Assembly (NCBI RefSeq): GCF_001296045.1
Contig: NZ_LJHS01000012.1
Coordinates: 62,001-126,000 of the forward strand
Direction of reading: 5' to 3'
Origin: Rhizobium sp. AAP43
GTDB lineage: Bacteria; Pseudomonadota; Alphaproteobacteria; Rhizobiales; Rhizobiaceae
DNA: 64,000 bases
Of this stretch, positions 30,693 through 43,458 are shown one piece after another. The notes below the pieces were generated by a model, which worked only from the letters and a program-made list of their open reading frames with translations, was not told the origin of the DNA and made no database searches. The position numbers were made by a program, and so were the translations under genes. The first letter of the stretch is position 1, and the number at the start of each line of letters is the position of its first letter.

Positions 30693-32099
30693 TTACATGT
30701 GTAGCGGCTTGAAGAAGGTAGCGAGAGCTGCTTCCTTCACGGCCTCCGACATGGTCGGGTGCGCGTGGCAAGTGCGGCCCAAATCTTCCGACGAACCGCC
30801 GAACTCCATCAGCACAGCGGCCTCGTGGATCATCTCGCCGGCGCCGAGGCCGATGATGTGCACGCCGAGAACGCGGTCGGTGTCCTTGTCGGCGAGAACC
30901 TTGACGAAGCCGTCCGAGGCAAGCATGGCGCGGGCACGGCCATTTGCCGTGAACGGGAACTTGCCGACCTTGTAGGCGACGCCGGCCGACTTCAACTCTT
31001 CCTCGGTCTTGCCGACGGAGGCCACTTCCGGCTGGGTGTAGACGACGCCCGGAATGACCTCGTAATTGACGTGACCATGCTGGCCAACGAGGATTTCGGC
31101 GAGTGCCACGCCTTCGTCTTCCGCCTTGTGGGCGAGCATCGGGCCCTTGACCACGTCGCCGATGGCATAGATGCCGGCAACATTGGTGCGGTAGTGGCCG
31201 TCGATCTCGACGCGGCCACGATTGTCGAGCGCAACGCCGGCTTCTTCGAGGCCGAGACCAGCGGTGTAGGGCTTGCGGCCGGTGGCGACGAGCACGACAT
31301 CGGCGTCAATCGTCTGGGCTTCACCACCCTTGACCGGTTCGAAGGTGACCTTGGCGCCTTCGCCCGACTTCTCGACACCGGTGACCTTGGCGCCGAGGTT
31401 GAACTCCATGCCCTGCTTGGCAAGGATGCGCTGGAACTGCTTGGAGACTTCGCCGTCCATGCCGCCGAGGATCGTGTCGAGATATTCGACGACAGTCACC
31501 TTGGCGCCAAGGCGCGACCAGACCGAGCCGAGCTCGAGGCCGATCACGCCACCGCCGACGACAACCATCTTGCCCGGCACCTTGTCGAGCGCGATACCTC
31601 CGGTCGAGGACACGATGATCTTCTCATCGATATCGACCTGAACGCCCGGAATGCCGGCAACGTCGGAGCCGGTGGCGATGACGATGTTTTTGGTTTCGAG
31701 GACCTGGACTTCACCGGCATCGTTGGTCACCTGGACCTTGCCCGCGGCGAGAATCTTGCCAGTGCCCTGGATGCCGTCGATCTTGTTCTTCTTGAACAGG
31801 AAGGAAACGCCCTCGACATTCGACTTCACGGTCGCATCCTTGTGCGCCATCATCTTTTCGAGGTTGAGGGTCGGAGTGCCGACGTCCACGCCGAGATCGG
31901 ACATGCCATGCGAGGCATGGTGGAAGACTTCCGACGCGTGCAGCAGGGCCTTGGACGGGATGCAGCCGATGTTGAGGCAGGTGCCGCCATAGGTCTGGCG
32001 CTTCTCGACGACGGCAACCTTCAGGCCGAGCTGGGCCGCCTTGATGGCGCAGACATAGCCGCCGGGGCCGGAGCCGATAACGATGACATCATAAGACAT
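30693..32099 (-). CDS. lpdA: Dihydrolipoamide dehydrogenase (E3) of the TCA operon
   Basis: 468 residues. It reoxidises the dihydrolipoyl group of E2 and reduces NAD. FAD binding: [10 protein letters not shown] at the N-terminus; redox disulfide C41/C46 ([13 protein letters not shown]); NAD motif [13 protein letters not shown]; and the C-terminal histidine segment [10 protein letters not shown]. The start MSYDVIVIG at 32099 has GAAGGA upstream. It is the last gene of the mdh-sucCDAB operon, 25 bp after the SDR gene, so this copy most likely serves 2-oxoglutarate dehydrogenase. Confidence 0.96.
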   Translation of the reverse strand: MSYDVIVIGSGPGGYVCAIKAAQLGLKVAVVEKRQTYGGTCLNIGCIPSKALLHASEVFHHASHGMSDLGVDVGTPTLNLEKMMAHKDATVKSNVEGVSFLFKKNKIDGIQGTGKILAAGKVQVTNDAGEVQVLETKNIVIATGSDVAGIPGVQVDIDEKIIVSSTGGIALDKVPGKMVVVGGGVIGLELGSVWSRLGAKVTVVEYLDTILGGMDGEVSKQFQRILAKQGMEFNLGAKVTGVEKSGEGAKVTFEPVKGGEAQTIDADVVLVATGRKPYTAGLGLEEAGVALDNRGRVEIDGHYRTNVAGIYAIGDVVKGPMLAHKAEDEGVALAEILVGQHGHVNYEVIPGVVYTQPEVASVGKTEEELKSAGVAYKVGKFPFTANGRARAMLASDGFVKVLADKDTDRVLGVHIIGLGAGEMIHEAAVLMEFGGSSEDLGRTCHAHPTMSEAVKEAALATFFKPLHM

Positions 32100-32124
32100 G
32101 AGGAGCTTCCTTCGTTTTCGACGG

Positions 32125-32874
32125 TTACCGACCGCCGCTGACATTCAAGAGGGCACCCGTCACATAGGATGCCTGAGGCGAGAGGAGATAAAGAACGCTG
32201 TCGGCCACTTCGTCGGCCGTGCCGGGTCGCTGCATCGGGACGATGGGAGCGAGATCGCGGGCACGGTTCGGAAGACCGCCGGAGGCATGGATTTCGGTGT
32301 CGATGATACCGGGCCTGACAGCATTGACCCGGATGCCCTCGGTCGCGACTTCACGCGAAAGCCCGACAGTCAAGGTATCGACCGCAGCCTTGGCGGCGGC
32401 ATAGTCAACATATTGGCCCGGACTGCCGATCACGGCAGCCATGGAGGAAATGTTGACGATCACGCCACCCTGCCCGCCATGCTTCGTTGACATGCGCTTC
32501 ACGGCTTCTGAGGCACAGCGGATCTTGCCGATGACATTGACGGCAAACATGCGGTCGAGCCGCACCCGGTCGAATTCATCGACCCGTGCGGTGACATCGA
32601 CGACGCCGGCATTGTTTACGAGACCATAGAGGGGGCCAAGGAGATCAGCAGCGGAGAAGATCGCCGCGATCCCACCTTCATCCGCGGTATCGCCCTGTAC
32701 GATCTCCGCCCTCACACCGAGCATTCGGCAATCGGAAGCAACGGCCTCGGCAGCAGCTTTGTCGGAGCGGTAGTTCACCAGCAGGTCATAACCCTGCGCC
32801 GCGGCCTTTCGGCAGACGGCAGCACCGATGCCTCGGCTGCCGCCGGTAACAAGGAGAATAGGCCGGCTGGTCAT
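32125..32874 (-). CDS. Short-chain dehydrogenase/reductase embedded in the TCA operon
   Basis: 249 residues, a classical SDR. The NAD(P) motif is TGGSRGIG (10-17), followed by NNAG (87-90), the active-site serine near S144, and Y158xxxK162. The C-terminal [12 protein letters not shown] is typical. The substrate is unknown. Its ATG overlaps the preceding stop by 4 bp (ATGA), so it is translationally coupled to the exported protein upstream. It lies between sucB and lpdA. Confidence 0.92.
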   Translation of the reverse strand: MTSRPILLVTGGSRGIGAAVCRKAAAQGYDLLVNYRSDKAAAEAVASDCRMLGVRAEIVQGDTADEGGIAAIFSAADLLGPLYGLVNNAGVVDVTARVDEFDRVRLDRMFAVNVIGKIRCASEAVKRMSTKHGGQGGVIVNISSMAAVIGSPGQYVDYAAAKAAVDTLTVGLSREVATEGIRVNAVRPGIIDTEIHASGGLPNRARDLAPIVPMQRPGTADEVADSVLYLLSPQASYVTGALLNVSGGR

Positions 32875-33365
32875 GAGGCGCATCCCTTGAACTCGAAGAC
32901 ATCCCAAGGGCCGGTCTCGAGAGCCTTGCCTGCAGACGAGGCCAAGACGGCGGGGCCGAAGCCCGGCAGGAGAAGCGCATCGGGAGCTGCAGCGCCTTCC
33001 GACGGGAGAAGATCGACATGACCCGTCGCCTCGTCGATGCCGTAGACAATGCCTTTCCAGACGGTGCAGGCAGCGAGATCCGCGCCTGTCACGTCGCCTT
33101 CGGGGCAGTTGTTCATCAGTATGCCGATGGGTCGCTCAATCTCGGGATCGTACATGACATAACCGTCGAGCTTGAATTTGCCGACTGTCGTGGAGAAGCC
33201 ATGCGTCACTGGCGTGTTTTCACCGCTCGCCGCGGCAAAAACCAGTTCGACCCCAGTTTCGGCTTCGCGATAGGTAGCTTTTTCAATCAGGCAATCAGCG
33301 GCCCAAGCCGCGTGAGAAAGCGCAAGCGCGGCAAGAAGAACGCATGCTCCCAGTGGCGCGCCCAT
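32871..33365 (-). CDS. Exported hypothetical protein in the TCA operon
   Basis: 164 residues. The first ~22 form a signal peptide ending AWA-AD, so the mature protein is probably periplasmic. Four cysteines follow in the mature part (including DC, NNC, AAC and a C-terminal KGC), which could form disulfides. I do not recognise the family. It lies 8 bp after the MAPEG gene and overlaps the SDR gene by 4 bp, so it is surely cotranscribed with both. Whether it has anything to do with 2-oxoglutarate metabolism is unclear. Confidence 0.8.
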   Translation of the reverse strand: MGAPLGACVLLAALALSHAAWAADCLIEKATYREAETGVELVFAAASGENTPVTHGFSTTVGKFKLDGYVMYDPEIERPIGILMNNCPEGDVTGADLAACTVWKGIVYGIDEATGHVDLLPSEGAAAPDALLLPGFGPAVLASSAGKALETGPWDVFEFKGCAS

Positions 33366-33373
33366 GCCTCACC

Positions 33374-33787
33374 TCAAAATGTCAGCGCGAGAAACATCAG
33401 GCCGAGGCCGACCATAGAACCCGTCCACACCAGCGACCGGATATAGGGAATACCCGCCAGGTAAAGCGGGTAGTAAGCAATGCGTCCGACGAACCAGACA
33501 ACGGCACCGATCAAGCCGAGACCCGAGGTCTCACCGGTGAAGAGGAGACCCGCTGCAAGCGCCACGAAGGCCGGATAGGTCTCGCGAAAGTTCGAAGACG
33601 CGCGCGCAGCGCGACCGGCGAGCTTACCCGCCGGCTGCTTGTTGTCGTCCCGGGGGCCGGCATTCCACTTGGTGCCCAACTCCTTGGTGGCGAGCATGCC
33701 CTGCAGGAGGACATGCGCAACCAAAAGAACCACGCTCCAGCCAAGGAGCAGGACGAGCGGAGAGGCGGAAGCAGATACCGGTTCCAT
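33374..33787 (-). CDS. MAPEG-family membrane protein
   Basis: 137 residues with four predicted membrane helices. The segment ARASSNFRETYPAFVALA matches the MAPEG family (membrane proteins related to glutathione S-transferases and eicosanoid enzymes), as does the following GRIAYYPLYLAGIPYIRS. Bacterial members are mostly uncharacterised. It starts 12 bp after sucB, within the TCA operon. Confidence 0.87.
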   Translation of the reverse strand: MEPVSASASPLVLLLGWSVVLLVAHVLLQGMLATKELGTKWNAGPRDDNKQPAGKLAGRAARASSNFRETYPAFVALAAGLLFTGETSGLGLIGAVVWFVGRIAYYPLYLAGIPYIRSLVWTGSMVGLGLMFLALTF

Positions 33788-33799
33788 CGCGGATACTCC

Positions 33800-35035
33800 T
33801 TAGAGATCAAGAACCAGGCGTTCTGGATCTTCCAGGCTTTCCTTGACGCGAACGAGGAAGGTGACCGCTTCCTTGCCGTCAACGATACGGTGATCGTAGG
33901 AGAGGGCGAGATACATCATCGGACGGATGACGATCTGGCCCCCGACAACAACCGGACGCTCCTGGATCTTGTGCATGCCGAGGATACCCGACTGCGGAGC
34001 ATTGAGGATCGGCGAGGACATCAGCGAACCGTAGACGCCGCCGTTGGAGATGGTGAAAGTGCCGCCCTGCATGTCTGCCATCGACAGCTGACCATCACGG
34101 GCAGCCTTGCCAAGACGACCGATTTCCTTTTCGATTTCGGCGATCGACATCTGGTCGGCATCGCGCACGACCGGAACCACGAGGCCCTTGTCCGTGCCGA
34201 CAGCAACGCCGACATGGCAGTAGTTCTTGTAGATGATGTCGGTGCCGTCGATTTCGGCGTTAACGGCCGGCAGTTCCTTCAGCGCATGCGTGACGGCCTT
34301 GGTGAAGAAGCCCATGAAGCCTAGCTTCACGCCGTGCTTCTTCTCGAAGATGTCCTTGTAGCGGTTGCGCAGGTCCATGACCGCCTTCATGTCCACCTCG
34401 TTATAGGTGGTCAGCATGGCAGCCGTGTTCTGGGCGTCCTTGAGGCGCTTGGCGATCGTCTGGCGCAGGCGGGTCATCTTCACGCGCTCTTCACGCGGCG
34501 CGTCGCTTGCGGACGAGGCAGCACGCGGCGCTGCAGGAACGGCGGCAGGAGCCGGCGATGCTGTGCCCTTGGCGATGGCCGCGAGCACGTCACCCTTCAG
34601 AACCTGGCCACGCTTGCCAGAACCATCGACATCGGCAGTTGCGATGTTGTTGTCAGCAGCAAGCTTTGCAGCAGCCGGAGCCGCCGGCATGGCAGCAGCC
34701 GGGGCAGAGGCGACAGCGGCGGGTGCAGCAGCAACCGGAGCCGGAGCAGCAGGTGCCGCAGCAGGAGCCGGCGCGGATGCAGCGACAGAGCCAGCGGCGC
34801 CTTCGGCGATCTGGCCAAGCAGTGCGCCGAGACCGACGGTCTCGCCGTTCTGCGCAACAATCTCGGTCAGCACGCCGGAGACGGGCGACGGAACTTCGAC
34901 CGTGACCTTGTCGGTTTCCAATTCGACGAGCGGTTCGTCAGCCTTGACGGTGTCGCCAACCTTCTTGAACCAGGTGCCGATGGTGGCTTCGCTGACGGAT
35001 TCGCCAAGCGTGGGTACGCGGATTTCAGTGGCCAT
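33800..35035 (-). CDS. sucB: 2-oxoglutarate dehydrogenase E2 (dihydrolipoyl succinyltransferase)
   Basis: 411 residues. An N-terminal lipoyl domain carries the lipoylated lysine K43 ([12 protein letters not shown]). An Ala/Pro-rich linker (about 85-150) joins it to a peripheral E3-binding domain and the catalytic domain, whose active-site histidine and aspartate are in SYDHRIVDG (H382, D386). E2 transfers the succinyl group to CoA. ATG 35035 is chosen because the lipoyl domain begins [14 protein letters not shown]. It lies 58 bp after sucA. Confidence 0.97.
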   Translation of the reverse strand: MATEIRVPTLGESVSEATIGTWFKKVGDTVKADEPLVELETDKVTVEVPSPVSGVLTEIVAQNGETVGLGALLGQIAEGAAGSVAASAPAPAAAPAAPAPVAAAPAAVASAPAAAMPAAPAAAKLAADNNIATADVDGSGKRGQVLKGDVLAAIAKGTASPAPAAVPAAPRAASSASDAPREERVKMTRLRQTIAKRLKDAQNTAAMLTTYNEVDMKAVMDLRNRYKDIFEKKHGVKLGFMGFFTKAVTHALKELPAVNAEIDGTDIIYKNYCHVGVAVGTDKGLVVPVVRDADQMSIAEIEKEIGRLGKAARDGQLSMADMQGGTFTISNGGVYGSLMSSPILNAPQSGILGMHKIQERPVVVGGQIVIRPMMYLALSYDHRIVDGKEAVTFLVRVKESLEDPERLVLDL

Positions 35036-35093
35036 GATCTCAATTCCGTTGGTCAGAGAACGTTTCGGTCTGCGGGGGTGGCACGTGGGCGGA

Positions 35094-38090
35094 TCAACCG
35101 CCCAGTGCATCCTCGAGGAAGGCTTCGAGCTGTGCGAGGTGCTTCGACATCAGGCCCGTCGCCGGCGAGGCGGCAGCCGGACGGCCGGTGTAGCGAACCC
35201 GCTGATACTTGGCATCGATATGAGCGAGCACCCACTCCAGATACGGGTCGATGAACGACCAGGCACCCATGTTCTTCGGCTCTTCCTGGCACCAGACCAT
35301 CTCCGCATTGCGGAAACGGCTGAGCTCGTTGATCAGCGCCTTGGCCGGGAACGGGTAGAGCTGTTCGATGCGCAGCAGGTAGATATCATCAATCCCACGC
35401 TTTTCGCGCTCTTCCAGCAGGTCGTAATAAACCTTGCCGGTGCAGATCACGACACGACGGATCTTGGCATCCTTCTGCAGCTTGATCGGGCCGTCCTTGA
35501 TGACTTCGGCATCATCCCACAACAGACGGTGGAACGAAGATTCACCGGCCATCTCAGCAAGGCTGGACGTGGCCCGCTTGTGACGCAGCAGGGACTTCGG
35601 TGTCATCATGATCAGCGGCTTGCGGAAGTCGCGCTTCATCTGTCGACGCAGAATGTGGAAGTAGTTTGCCGGCGTCGTGACGTTGGCGACCTGCATGTTG
35701 TCTTCGGCGCACATCTGCAGCCAGCGCTCGAGGCGGGCGGAAGAGTGCTCCGGTCCCTGACCTTCATAGCCATGCGGCAGAAGGCAGACGAGACCGGACA
35801 TGCGCAGCCACTTGCGTTCACCCGACGAGATGAACTGGTCGAACACGACCTGCGCACCGTTGGCGAAGTCCCCGAACTGGGCTTCCCACAGGGTCAGAGC
35901 GTTTGGACGGGCAAGCGAATAACCGTACTCGAAACCGAGAACCGCTTCTTCCGAGAGCATCGAGTTGATGACTTCGTAGCGGGCCTGGTTCGGTGCTAGA
36001 TTGGCGAGCGGGATGTAGCGCTCTTCGGTTTCCTGATCGTAGAGAACCGAGTGACGCTGGCTGAAGGTACCGCGTTCGCAATCCTGGCCGGACAGACGGA
36101 TCTTGTGGCCATCGACAACCAGAGACCCAAAGGCAAGCGCCTCGGCCATCGCCCAGTCGATGCCTTCACCGGTTTCGACCATCTGCGCACGGTTTTCCAT
36201 GAAACGCTGAATCGTGCGGTGGGCCTTGAATGTCTCCGGAATGGTCGACAGCTTGCGACCGATATCCTTGAGCGACTTCATCGGAACAGCTGTCTTGCCG
36301 CGACGCTGTTCATCGGCATTGTCGGCCGAGCGCAGACCCGACCACTGGCCATCCAGCCAATCAGCCTTGTTCGGCTTGTAGCTCTGGCCAGCTTCGAATT
36401 CCGACTCGAGGTTGGCGCGCCAGTCGGCCTTCATCTGCTCGAATTCGCCCTCATTCATCAGGCCTTCGGAGATCAAACGCTCGGCGTAGAGCTGCGCCAC
36501 CGTCTTGTGAGCCCGGATGACCTTGTACATCTTCGGCTGCGTGAACGCAGGCTCGTCGCCTTCGTTGTGGCCGAAGCGGCGGTAGCAGAACATGTCGATG
36601 ACGACAGGCTTGTGGAACTTCATCCGGTATTCGGTCGCGATCTTGGCGGCATAGGTAACCGCCTCCGGATCGTCACCGTTCACGTGGAAGATTGGCGCTT
36701 CGATCATCTTTGCGACGTCAGACGGATAAGGCGACGAACGCGAGAAAGCCGGATTGGTGGTGAAGCCGATCTGGTTGTTGATGATGACATGCATCGTGCC
36801 GGCAACGCGGTGACCGCGCAGACCCGACAGACCGAGGATTTCTGCAACGACACCCTGGCCGGCAAAGGCCGCATCACCGTGAATGAGAAGCGGCAGAACC
36901 TTGGAGCGTTCCTGCAACGGAATGACATCGCCATCCCAGACCTTGGCGAGCTGGTCCTGCTTTGCGCGGGCCTTGCCCATCACGACGGGGTTGACGATTT
37001 CCAGGTGCGACGGGTTTGCCGTCAGCGACAGGTGAACCTTGTTGCCGTCAAACTCGCGGTCTGACGAGGCACCGAGGTGATACTTGACGTCGCCCGAACC
37101 TTCGACTTCATCCGGCTTGAACGAACCACCCTTGAACTCATGGAAGACCGCGCGGTGCGGTTTGGCCATGACATTGGTGAGCACATTCAGACGGCCACGA
37201 TGGGCCATGCCGAGAACGATCTCTTCCATGCCTTCCTGGCCGCCCCGCTTGATGATCTGCTCAAGTGCCGGGATCAGCGATTCACCACCGTCGAGACCAA
37301 AGCGCTTGGTGCCCTTGTACTTGACGTCGATGAACTGCTCGAAGCCTTCCGCCTCGACCAGCTTCTGCAGGATCGCCTTTTTGCCGTTCGGCGTAAATTC
37401 AACGCCCTTGCCGGGGCCTTCGATGCGCTCCTGAATCCAAGATTTCTCTTCCGGATTGGAGATATGCATGAATTCGACACCGAGCGTCGAACAGTAGGTC
37501 CGCTTCAGGATGTCTAGCATCTGCGGGATCGTGGCATATTCCAGACCCAGCACGTTATCGATGAAGATCTTGCGGTCGTAGTCGGCCTCCGTGAAGCCAT
37601 AGGCCGTCGGCGACAACTCGTTGTAGTCCTCGACGGGCGCTGCAAGGCCGAGCGGGTCGAGATTGGCATGCAGGTGGCCGCGCATACGATAGGCGCGGAT
37701 CATCATGATGGCACGCACGCTGTCGCGCGTTGCCTGCAGGACTTCCGTTTCCGAAACCGGCTTGCCAGTGGTGGCAGCAGCAGCTTCGGCCTTGGCCTGA
37801 ACCTTCTTTTCGATGACTTTTTCGACCTTGCCCCAATTGCCGTCGAGGGCAGAGACCAGGTCGCCGCTTTCGGCAAGCGGCCAGTTGCTGCGCTGCCAGG
37901 ACGCACCGCTGGCGGCCTTTTTGACATCGGTCGGATTGTCCGCGAGCGCCTTGAAGAAGGCCTTCCACTCGTCAGAAACCGAGGAGGGATCTTCCTGATA
38001 GCGTGCGTAGAGTTGCTCGATATAGGCTGCGTTCTGTCCGTCGAGGAATGACGTGATCAGGAACTGCTCGTTGGCCTCTTGCCTACTCAT
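35094..38090 (-). CDS. sucA: 2-oxoglutarate dehydrogenase E1 (thiamine diphosphate)
   Basis: 998 residues, the full length of a homodimeric OGDH E1, which decarboxylates 2-oxoglutarate on thiamine diphosphate. It begins with the E2-binding helix ([20 protein letters not shown]), then the ThDP core with [13 protein letters not shown] and the conserved [11 protein letters not shown] segment, and the C-terminal transketolase-like part with KSLLRHK. It is preceded by a 163-bp spacer with three hairpins after sucD. Confidence 0.98.
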   Translation of the reverse strand: MSRQEANEQFLITSFLDGQNAAYIEQLYARYQEDPSSVSDEWKAFFKALADNPTDVKKAASGASWQRSNWPLAESGDLVSALDGNWGKVEKVIEKKVQAKAEAAAATTGKPVSETEVLQATRDSVRAIMMIRAYRMRGHLHANLDPLGLAAPVEDYNELSPTAYGFTEADYDRKIFIDNVLGLEYATIPQMLDILKRTYCSTLGVEFMHISNPEEKSWIQERIEGPGKGVEFTPNGKKAILQKLVEAEGFEQFIDVKYKGTKRFGLDGGESLIPALEQIIKRGGQEGMEEIVLGMAHRGRLNVLTNVMAKPHRAVFHEFKGGSFKPDEVEGSGDVKYHLGASSDREFDGNKVHLSLTANPSHLEIVNPVVMGKARAKQDQLAKVWDGDVIPLQERSKVLPLLIHGDAAFAGQGVVAEILGLSGLRGHRVAGTMHVIINNQIGFTTNPAFSRSSPYPSDVAKMIEAPIFHVNGDDPEAVTYAAKIATEYRMKFHKPVVIDMFCYRRFGHNEGDEPAFTQPKMYKVIRAHKTVAQLYAERLISEGLMNEGEFEQMKADWRANLESEFEAGQSYKPNKADWLDGQWSGLRSADNADEQRRGKTAVPMKSLKDIGRKLSTIPETFKAHRTIQRFMENRAQMVETGEGIDWAMAEALAFGSLVVDGHKIRLSGQDCERGTFSQRHSVLYDQETEERYIPLANLAPNQARYEVINSMLSEEAVLGFEYGYSLARPNALTLWEAQFGDFANGAQVVFDQFISSGERKWLRMSGLVCLLPHGYEGQGPEHSSARLERWLQMCAEDNMQVANVTTPANYFHILRRQMKRDFRKPLIMMTPKSLLRHKRATSSLAEMAGESSFHRLLWDDAEVIKDGPIKLQKDAKIRRVVICTGKVYYDLLEEREKRGIDDIYLLRIEQLYPFPAKALINELSRFRNAEMVWCQEEPKNMGAWSFIDPYLEWVLAHIDAKYQRVRYTGRPAAASPATGLMSKHLAQLEAFLEDALGG

Positions 38091-38134
38091 TGTGTTACGC
38101 GAGCGCGTCCGCCCGCCTCCCGACTAGAATTGAT

Positions 38135-38235
38135 GGCCGGATGCCCGGCCTGCCGCTCAACGTTCGCTCGACGAGCGAATCGTTCTTGATATGCGAAGTC
38201 CAGGCGAAGGTTTGGCGGACCAATCCTTCGCCTGG
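38135..38235. repeat. Structured spacer between sucD and sucA (three inverted repeats)
   Basis: Three perfect inverted repeats lie in the 163-bp gap: GGCCGG/CCGGCC (38135-38140 and 38145-38150), TTCGCTCG/CGAGCGAA (38163-38170 and 38172-38179) and an 11-bp pair CCAGGCGAAGG/CCTTCGCCTGG (38200-38210 and 38225-38235, 14-nt loop). None has a strong T tract on the minus strand. They could cause partial termination, RNA processing or mRNA stabilisation between sucCD and sucAB. Confidence 0.65.
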
Positions 38236-38253
38236 CTTGATTTTCGTCAGGTC

Positions 38254-39156
38254 TCAGCCCTTGAGGACTTCGACCAGGGTCTTGCCCAGACGTGCCGGCG
38301 AAGGCGAAACCTTGATGCCAGCCGCTTCCATGGCTTCGATCTTGGATTCCGCATCGCCCTTGCCACCGGAAACGACAGCGCCGGCGTGACCCATGGTGCG
38401 ACCCTTCGGAGCCGTGCGGCCTGCGATGAAGCCGGCCATCGGCTTCTTGCGGCCCTTCTTGGCTTCGTCGATGAGGAACTGCGCTGCGTCTTCTTCAGCC
38501 GAACCGCCGATTTCGCCGATCATGATGATCGAGGTCGTGGCCGGATCGGCCAGGAACATTTCGAGGACGTCGATGAACTCGGTGCCCTTGACCGGGTCGC
38601 CACCGATACCAACGGCAGTCGTCTGGCCAAGGCCTTCGTTCGAGGTCTGGAACACAGCTTCGTATGTAAGTGTTCCCGAGCGCGAGACAATGCCGACCGA
38701 GCCCTTGCGGAAGATCGAGCCCGGCATGATGCCGATCTTGCATTCTTCCGGCGTCAGGATACCCGGGCAGTTCGGGCCGAGAAGGCGCGACTTGGACTTG
38801 TCGAGCTTGGCCTTGACCCGCACCATATCCATGACCGGGATACCCTCGGTGATGCAGGTGATGAACGGGATCTCGGCGTCGATCGCCTCGATGATGGCGT
38901 CGGCAGCGCCGGCCGGCGGAACATAGATCACGGATGCGTCTGCACCGGTCTTTTCCTTGGCTTCGGCAACGGTCGCGAAGATCGGCAGGGTTTCACCCTT
39001 GGAGCCGGTCCAGTTTTCGCCACCCTTCTTCGGATGGATGCCGCCGACCATCTGCGTGCCGTAGTAAGCTAGCGCCTGTTCGGTGTGGAAGGTGCCGGTC
39101 TTGCCGGTCAGGCCCTGAACGAGGACCTTGGTGTTCTTGTTTACAAGAATGGACAT
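38254..39156 (-). CDS. sucD: Succinyl-CoA synthetase alpha subunit
   Basis: 300 residues. With SucC it makes succinate and ATP (or GTP) from succinyl-CoA. The CoA-binding Rossmann part starts with [12 protein letters not shown], and the phosphorylated histidine is in [12 protein letters not shown] (H257). It starts 17 bp after sucC, as expected for an equimolar complex. The structured spacer follows, then sucA. Confidence 0.98.
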   Translation of the reverse strand: MSILVNKNTKVLVQGLTGKTGTFHTEQALAYYGTQMVGGIHPKKGGENWTGSKGETLPIFATVAEAKEKTGADASVIYVPPAGAADAIIEAIDAEIPFITCITEGIPVMDMVRVKAKLDKSKSRLLGPNCPGILTPEECKIGIMPGSIFRKGSVGIVSRSGTLTYEAVFQTSNEGLGQTTAVGIGGDPVKGTEFIDVLEMFLADPATTSIIMIGEIGGSAEEDAAQFLIDEAKKGRKKPMAGFIAGRTAPKGRTMGHAGAVVSGGKGDAESKIEAMEAAGIKVSPSPARLGKTLVEVLKG

Positions 39157-39173
39157 CGAATAGGTTCCTCAGA

Positions 39174-40367
<1,194 letters not shown>

Positions 40368-40398
40368 TGTCGTGTCCCTGTTTTGGGCGAAATGGCAA

Positions 40399-41460
<1,062 letters not shown>

Positions 41461-41497
41461 TTATTTTGGAGCTAGGAATTTCAATCGGTTAGAAGTC

Positions 41498-41525
41498 AAA
41501 ATTCTTACGTAAACGTAAGAATTTT
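41498..41525. repeat. Perfect AT-rich palindrome between zapE and mdh
   Basis: AAAATTCTTACGT (41498-41510) and ACGTAAGAATTTT (41513-41525) are perfect 13-bp inverted arms around AA. The right arm overlaps the zapE stop codon (41524-41526). Read from zapE it ends in TTTT, so it may act as a terminator; as DNA it lies just upstream of the predicted mdh -35 and could also bind a regulator. Confidence 0.75.
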
Positions 41526-42702
41526 ATGACCGAATGTTTACGGTTTCGTGACGCTTGCCCTGATGCTGGTCTCGATACTCGACGCTGCGCATTTCAAAAA
41601 GTCTCGAAACTGTACGGTCAAATTCGAAACCTTCCGTGCCTTTTTTCTCGACCATGAGTTGATCGGGTGGGCGGACAGCGGAGGCGAATAGAAGAACGCC
41701 CGCATCATAAAGCGCATCGATGAGAATGATGAACCGCTTCGTCTCATTGCGATTGTCCGGGCCGAGGAAGGGGATGTCTTCGACGAACACCACCTCGAAA
41801 CGCTGAGCAATCGCCAGATAATCGGAAGCTCCGAGCGGTCGCTCACAAAGCTCACGGAAAGAAAATCGTGCGCATCGCCCCGCAGCAATCGGGACATCGA
41901 TGTGACGCCCTTTCATGGCGATCTGCATGGATGCCTCAACGGCTCCGTCGGTGATCTGGCGCCAAGCTATATCCATCTGCTTGCGCGTTTCCGCACCAAG
42001 CGGAGACACGAAGACTGGGAGGCTATCGATCTTTTCCATGCGGTAATCGGTCGGTGAATCCAGCGAAGCCACCTCCACGTGGCGCTTGAGGATATCGACA
42101 AACGGCAGAAACAGGCCGCGATTGAGGCCATCCCGATAGAGATTGTCAGGCTCGACATTGGACGTTGCGACGAGAATGCAGCCCCGGGCAAAAAGCTCGG
42201 TGAACAATCGTGCGAGGATCATCGCATCAGTGATATCCGTGACGGTGAATTCGTCGAAACACAGGAGCTGCGCCTCTTCGCGCAGGGCGGCGGCCACAGG
42301 CGGCACCGGATCGGCCTGCTTCGTCTCGCCGGCCTTCAACTTCTGACGATGTGCATGAATGCGCGTATGCACATCGGCCATGAATTCGTGGAAATGCGCC
42401 CTTCGCTTGTTTTCGATCGGCGCCATCTCGAAGAACATGTCCATCAACATGGTTTTGCCGCGCCCGACGCTACCATGAACGTAGAGCCCCCGGACTGCCG
42501 TATCGGGCTTTCGCTTCTGCGCGAATATCCAGCCAAGTGCGCTTTTCTTGGCCGCGGGTTTGCGGGCCTTGAGATCAAGCAGGATGCGATCGAGTTTCTG
42601 CGCGACACCAATCTGGGCCGGATCAGCTTGTAAAGCGCCACCCTTCGTCAAGGCGCGCAGCTGCTCTGCGACGCTCAGCGCATAATCGGGAATAGGGTCC
42701 AT
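41524..42702 (-). CDS. zapE: Cell division ATPase ZapE (AFG1-like)
   Basis: 392 residues, the length of ZapE/AFG1 ATPases. Walker A is HGSVGRGKTML (76-86), Walker B lies in LLCFDEFTVTD, and the sensor segment is LVATSNVEP. In other bacteria ZapE acts on the Z-ring; the mitochondrial homologue takes part in respiratory protein turnover. It directly precedes the TCA operon on the same strand, with a palindrome at its end. Confidence 0.92.
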   Translation of the reverse strand: MDPIPDYALSVAEQLRALTKGGALQADPAQIGVAQKLDRILLDLKARKPAAKKSALGWIFAQKRKPDTAVRGLYVHGSVGRGKTMLMDMFFEMAPIENKRRAHFHEFMADVHTRIHAHRQKLKAGETKQADPVPPVAAALREEAQLLCFDEFTVTDITDAMILARLFTELFARGCILVATSNVEPDNLYRDGLNRGLFLPFVDILKRHVEVASLDSPTDYRMEKIDSLPVFVSPLGAETRKQMDIAWRQITDGAVEASMQIAMKGRHIDVPIAAGRCARFSFRELCERPLGASDYLAIAQRFEVVFVEDIPFLGPDNRNETKRFIILIDALYDAGVLLFASAVRPPDQLMVEKKGTEGFEFDRTVSRLFEMRSVEYRDQHQGKRHETVNIRS

Positions 42703-42719
42703 GGATAGGCTCCGCCGGG

Positions 42720-42742
42720 GCAGCGGCGCCTGGCGCCGCTGC
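42720..42742 (-). terminator. GC-rich hairpin after the omp19-like gene
   Basis: GCAGCGGCGCC (42720-42730) and GGCGCCGCTGC (42732-42742) are perfect 11-bp arms around one T, so the real loop is a few bases. It lies ~15 bp past the stop of the lipoprotein gene on the minus strand. No T tract follows, so termination would need Rho, or the hairpin may only protect the 3' end. Confidence 0.45.
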
Positions 42743-42757
42743 AGATCTGCAGAAGGA

Positions 42758-43276
42758 TCAGCGGCTCAGGCTGAGAGACTGGCCGGAACCGGTGCTGCCG
42801 TCGAAGCGAGCATCCGCGGTCTTGTACACGCTACCAATCGCATTGCCATTGGGATCCTTGAACACGACCTGGCGGCCGGAAACCTCCCAGGAACGCATGG
42901 TGCTGAGTTCGCCGGTGCAGCCACGGGTACCACCGCGGGCACCGCTTCCGAGATCGGTGAGCGTAAGGAACATGTCGCAGCTTGAGCCGGCGGCCTGGAC
43001 ACGCCAGTTACCAACCATGGAAGCCTTCGTGACATCCATTGCTGTGGCTGGCGCGACGGAAGGATTGACGGCAGCCGTATTCGTCGGCGCCGTCGGGAAT
43101 TGTGAGGCAGTGCCGCCCGGAGGAGGCAACTGGCCGGACTGAACCTGCGGCACCGGCTGCGCCTGCAGCGGCGGCAATGAACTGTTGGCAGAATTGATAT
43201 TGCTATAGCTGGTGCGCTGGCAACCGGCGAGAGCCAGCAGGATCGCGACCCCCGTCACAGCGTGATTGAATTTCAT
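42758..43276 (-). CDS. Outer membrane lipoprotein, Omp19/protease-inhibitor (Inh) family
   Basis: 172 residues. A lipoprotein signal peptide ends in ALAGC (C19 would be lipidated). A Ser/Pro/Gln-rich linker (about 25-80) leads to a beta-barrel domain of the AprI/Inh protease-inhibitor type ([20 protein letters not shown] and the RGCTGELS pair, with a likely disulfide). Length and layout match Omp19 of Brucella and relatives, a surface lipoprotein with protease-inhibitor activity. It lies downstream of the sdh genes on the same strand with its own predicted promoter. Confidence 0.85.
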   Translation of the reverse strand: MKFNHAVTGVAILLALAGCQRTSYSNINSANSSLPPLQAQPVPQVQSGQLPPPGGTASQFPTAPTNTAAVNPSVAPATAMDVTKASMVGNWRVQAAGSSCDMFLTLTDLGSGARGGTRGCTGELSTMRSWEVSGRQVVFKDPNGNAIGSVYKTADARFDGSTGSGQSLSLSR

Positions 43277-43332
43277 CTTAATACTCCCGCTCTCGCGACA
43301 CTTGCCGCAACATGCCGTATAACTCGGTTAGA

Positions 43333-43360
43333 AATATGTTACCGCGATGTGGTTAATCAA
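43333..43360 (-). promoter_or_regulatory. Predicted promoter of the omp19-like gene
   Basis: On the minus strand TTGATT (43355-43360), a 16-nt spacer and CATATT (43333-43338) fit a housekeeping promoter. It would give a ~50-nt leader before the lipoprotein gene. Confidence 0.45.
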
Positions 43361-43401
43361 GTTCCCCATAGCGAGGGAAGGACATTCCTGCCCTTCAGAT
43401 A

Positions 43402-43438
43402 CGAAGAAAGGCCGCCCGGAGAGGTTCCGCGCGGCCTT
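43402..43438 (-). terminator. Terminator of the sdh operon
   Basis: AAGGCCGC (43408-43415) pairs with GCGGCCTT (43431-43438), a perfect 8-bp stem, followed on the minus strand by a short T-rich stretch (TTTCTTC). It lies 20 bp past the sdhB stop. Confidence 0.65.
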
Positions 43439-43458
43439 CGATAGAGTGAAAACACGGC

